From Flavobacteriaceae bacterium (GTDB taxonomy: Bacteria > Bacteroidota > Bacteroidia > Flavobacteriales > Flavobacteriaceae), in the NCBI GenBank assembly GCA_030835325.1, contig JAURPF010000093.1, positions 1-34,584 on the forward strand: a stretch of DNA of 34,584 bases. Direction: 5' to 3'. Position numbers and translations under genes: made by a program. The notes below the pieces were generated by a model. The model saw only the letters and a program-made list of their open reading frames with translations, did no database searches and was not told the DNA's origin. Positions 32,471 through 34,584 of the stretch are shown piece by piece. Within the stretch, counting starts at the first letter, position 1. Every line of letters begins with the position of its first letter.

Positions 32471-33567
32471 ACCAATTCAAATTCTTTTTCGGGCAGAGGA
32501 CGACAAACGCCTTTTAATTCCAAATTTAATAATAAGTAGGCCACTTTAGAGGTTGGCATTTCACAGGCAATGGCAATAACGTCTAAAGCTGATTTATTTT
32601 CTTTTTTTAAATACTTATAAATGATTTTCTCGTCTGAATCGAGTTCTACAAACAACTTTTTTTGGACGACTTTTTTTTGGGTTTCGAGCGACCAGTTTAA
32701 AATATAAGGAATGTCAGCTGGATTAGAAACCAGATGTGCATTTTTGGTTTTAATCAAATTAAGACAGCCCTGACTTTGACTGTCCGTAATGCGACCCGGC
32801 AGTGCAAACACTTCTCTATTGTAGCCAAAAGCCATGGAAGCCGTTGCCAAACTCCCGCCTTTTTCTGCCGATTCAATAACAATGGTTGCTTCACTAAGCC
32901 CTGCAATAAGACGGTTTCGTCTTAAAAAATTAGAAGGATCCATTACCGCCGTACTCCAAAAATCGGTGACAAACCCGCCTTGGCTCTCTATTGGTTTTCG
33001 ATATTTAAGGTGTGATTTAGGATAGGTGTGTTGAAGTCCTTGAGCCATGCAACTCACGGTTTGCAGTTGATATTTAAGAGCGGCTTTGTGCGCGGCAATG
33101 TCTGTTCCATAAGCAAATCCTGATACTATAATGGGATTGAAAACCGCCAGGGTTTCTATTATTTTTTTACACTGTGCAAGTCCGTAGGTGGTTAGTTTTC
33201 GGGTGCCTACCACGCTAATTATCGGCTGCGTATCCCAGTTTATGTTCCCTTTTTGAAACAATACAATGGGGCCATCAATACAATGTTTGAGCTTAAAGGG
33301 GTCGTTAGAATCTTCAAAATATAAGGGTTCAATAGCGTTTTGTTCTACAAAACTGAGCTCGTCTTCAGCTGCTTTTAGATACTTTGATTCATGGATATGC
33401 TTGATGGTATGAGTGCCAATTCCTTCAATTTTTGAAAGGGCTGATTTGGATTCTTTAAAAATGGCTTCAGGGCTTCCACAGTGTTGAATTAGTTTTTTGG
33501 CTGTAATGTCGCCTATATGGGGTACAGCCTGCAATGCAAGTGCATAGAGCAATTGAGGTGGGTTCAT
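32467..33567 (-). CDS. dprA: DNA-processing protein DprA
   Basis: 366 aa from the ATG at 33567 (MNPPQLLYALAL). The ORF-track start is a TTG three codons earlier. The N-terminus (about 1-60) is a helix-hairpin-helix region (VPHIGDITAKKL, IEGIGTHTIKH). The Rossmann core contains SVVGTRKLTTYG, VSGFAYGTDIAAH, SAEKGGSLATA and EVFALPGRITDSQSQG. A C-terminal winged-helix domain (about 300-366) follows. DprA loads RecA onto incoming single-stranded DNA during natural transformation, and recA lies 2 kb away. Other competence genes are not in the window, so natural transformability is not implied by this gene alone. Confidence 0.96.
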   Translation of the reverse strand: MNPPQLLYALALQAVPHIGDITAKKLIQHCGSPEAIFKESKSALSKIEGIGTHTIKHIHESKYLKAAEDELSFVEQNAIEPLYFEDSNDPFKLKHCIDGPIVLFQKGNINWDTQPIISVVGTRKLTTYGLAQCKKIIETLAVFNPIIVSGFAYGTDIAAHKAALKYQLQTVSCMAQGLQHTYPKSHLKYRKPIESQGGFVTDFWSTAVMDPSNFLRRNRLIAGLSEATIVIESAEKGGSLATASMAFGYNREVFALPGRITDSQSQGCLNLIKTKNAHLVSNPADIPYILNWSLETQKKVVQKKLFVELDSDEKIIYKYLKKENKSALDVIAIACEMPTSKVAYLLLNLELKGVCRPLPEKEFELV

Positions 33568-33619
33568 AGGGGGCAATATTTGTTGTAAATATAAGAATAT
33601 CTAGCTTATATCCATGCCT

Positions 33620-34584
33620 TTATGGTGTTGTAGTAAACGAAATTTCGTTCCCGTAATACACGCCATTACAATCTTGCATATACGCCCGAACATAATAGGT
33701 GGTGTTTGGCGTTAGGTTATAAATATAAGAGTCATAATCATCATTCCAATTGCCGTTTTCTGAAAAGGTATCTGCAATGGTCGGGGTTGGAGAAGTGCTC
33801 CAACACACTCCTTTGGCTTGAGCTTTAACAAACGAATTGCTGGTAATGATACCGCCGCTTTCCGCAGAAATCGATGTAATCGCTGTAATGGGTGTTGTTG
33901 TCAGGTCGGGATCTTGTCTTAAAGAAAGGTCCTGAAAACAATAGTTGTTGTCTAAATTACCCACAACATTAACTTCTCCTGGGCTACAGTCGAAACCGTC
34001 ATTGTAAAACACATACATCTCGCAGGGAAATGCCGTTGAAGTGTCTAAGGAGTTGTTATAATTTACATTCAATCTAGAGTAGATTTTCATTAAGGATGAA
34101 AAATCAACAGATGAAAGTTGGTCGTTATCCCAAATATGTAATGTTTCTCCTTGAAAAAGATAATCCCCTACAGAAAATAGTTGTGGTGCAGTAATGGATA
34201 ATAAGTTGTCGTTATTTTCAACATAAAATTGGCGATGGGCATCAACTAAAGCATTTACTTCTATACGTTCTAAGTTATCGTTATTGTAAATTCGAAAGCT
34301 GGCATCTGTCGATGTCAAGCTGTTAAATCTAACTTCCTCTAAATTATTATTTTCCCAAATACTTAATGTTCTACTACTAGTGCCATTATAGACAATGGTT
34401 TGTAATGCGCCCCATTCAATAACGGATATGGAATTATTGTTTACAATTTCAAGGTCACCATTCATATTGATTGTTTGCAGTTGAGGGAAATCAAGATTTA
34501 AAAGGTCTGCGTTATTCTGGATTTGGCCATTAGTATTAAATGTAGTTAGCCCAGAAAATATAACCTCAATTGTTGAGGTGTTAA
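33620..34584 (-). CDS. C-terminal part of a surface protein with L-domain/LRR-like repeats and an Fn3-like domain
   Basis: The reading frame is open from base 34583 back to the stop at 33620, giving 320 residues; the ORF track begins at an internal Met. The N-terminal portion and signal peptide lie beyond the window. Residues 1 to about 190 are short repeats with an N-[ND]-[ND]-x-L-xx-[IV] pattern (NNNLEEV, NNDNLERI, NNDNLLSI, NDQLSSV), spaced about 20-26 residues, as in receptor-L-domain or leucine-rich solenoids. The last 90 residues form an Fn3-like domain (SGGIITSNSFVKAQAKGVCWS, LTPNTTYYVRAY, EISFTTTP). The protein ends there, with no visible type IX sorting domain. It is probably extracellular or outer-membrane anchored. 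The ligand is unknown. Confidence 0.72.
   Translation of the reverse strand, partial: NTSTIEVIFSGLTTFNTNGQIQNNADLLNLDFPQLQTINMNGDLEIVNNNSISVIEWGALQTIVYNGTSSRTLSIWENNNLEEVRFNSLTSTDASFRIYNNDNLERIEVNALVDAHRQFYVENNDNLLSITAPQLFSVGDYLFQGETLHIWDNDQLSSVDFSSLMKIYSRLNVNYNNSLDTSTAFPCEMYVFYNDGFDCSPGEVNVVGNLDNNYCFQDLSLRQDPDLTTTPITAITSISAESGGIITSNSFVKAQAKGVCWSTSPTPTIADTFSENGNWNDDYDSYIYNLTPNTTYYVRAYMQDCNGVYYGNEISFTTTP

Overview
The window reads as an AT-rich chromosomal segment from a member of the Bacteroidota, most likely a marine-type Flavobacteriaceae. Reasons: the gliding-motility lipoprotein gene gldH next to a ricT/PSP1 gene; atpD and atpC standing apart from the rest of the ATP synthase genes; a YpdA-type (bacillithiol-linked) oxidoreductase; TAnnTTTG-type promoter boxes; and weak or absent Shine-Dalgarno sequences. 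I see no phage, IS element, CRISPR array, tRNA or rRNA. This is mostly core genome with a few accessory insertions.

Layout. 1-1810 (minus): the 5' part of ypdA and a PlsC-type acyltransferase. 1811-2123: a 313-bp gap ahead of atpD-atpC (plus), which end at a bidirectional terminator. 3974-10105 (minus): a tightly packed run, in transcription order an AraC-type regulator, hemH, a MATE transporter, hemJ, an NtrY-like histidine kinase and a crotonase. 10277-16468 (plus), divergent from it: hemA, a hemC-hemD fusion, hemE, hemF, a four-helix-bundle gene between inverted repeats, and hemB. 16469-16758: a gap with a possible decayed reading frame. 16759-22788 (plus): a TauE/SafE-type permease; a lipoprotein (BIG2 + DM13) with an outer-membrane barrel; then a serine hydrolase, a PolB-like 3'-5' exonuclease and a double ABC ATPase. 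22783-28219 (minus): ricT, gldH, a class A PBP, and the two subunits of a 3-oxoacid CoA-transferase. 28377-31428: trhO (minus) divergent from recA (plus), then a PlsC acyltransferase (minus). 31502-33567: trpS (plus) converging on dprA (minus). 33620-34584: the 3' end of a leucine-rich/Fn3 surface protein.

How the genes work together. The two divergent transcription units at 8163-16468 plus hemJ encode nearly the whole C5 route to protoheme: HemA, HemB, HemC, HemD, HemE, HemF, HemJ and HemH. Only glutamyl-tRNA synthetase and HemL are absent from the window. The AraC-type regulator sits at the divergence point and carries a Cys-Pro dipeptide, so it is a natural candidate for a heme- or iron-responsive regulator (inference). 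HemF, HemJ and TrhO together point to aerobic life.

The most interesting structure is the 414-bp block (15058-15471) that fills the hemF-hemB junction. It starts at the base after the hemF stop codon, ends 7 bp before the hemB ATG, carries a 23S-IVP-type four-helix-bundle gene, and is bounded by 16-bp inverted repeats matching at 14 of 16 positions. It looks like a small mobile module inserted without harm into an essential operon. I did not find a clearly novel multigene defence or mobile system. Everything here comes from reading the sequence and the supplied ORF track; no database search was run.
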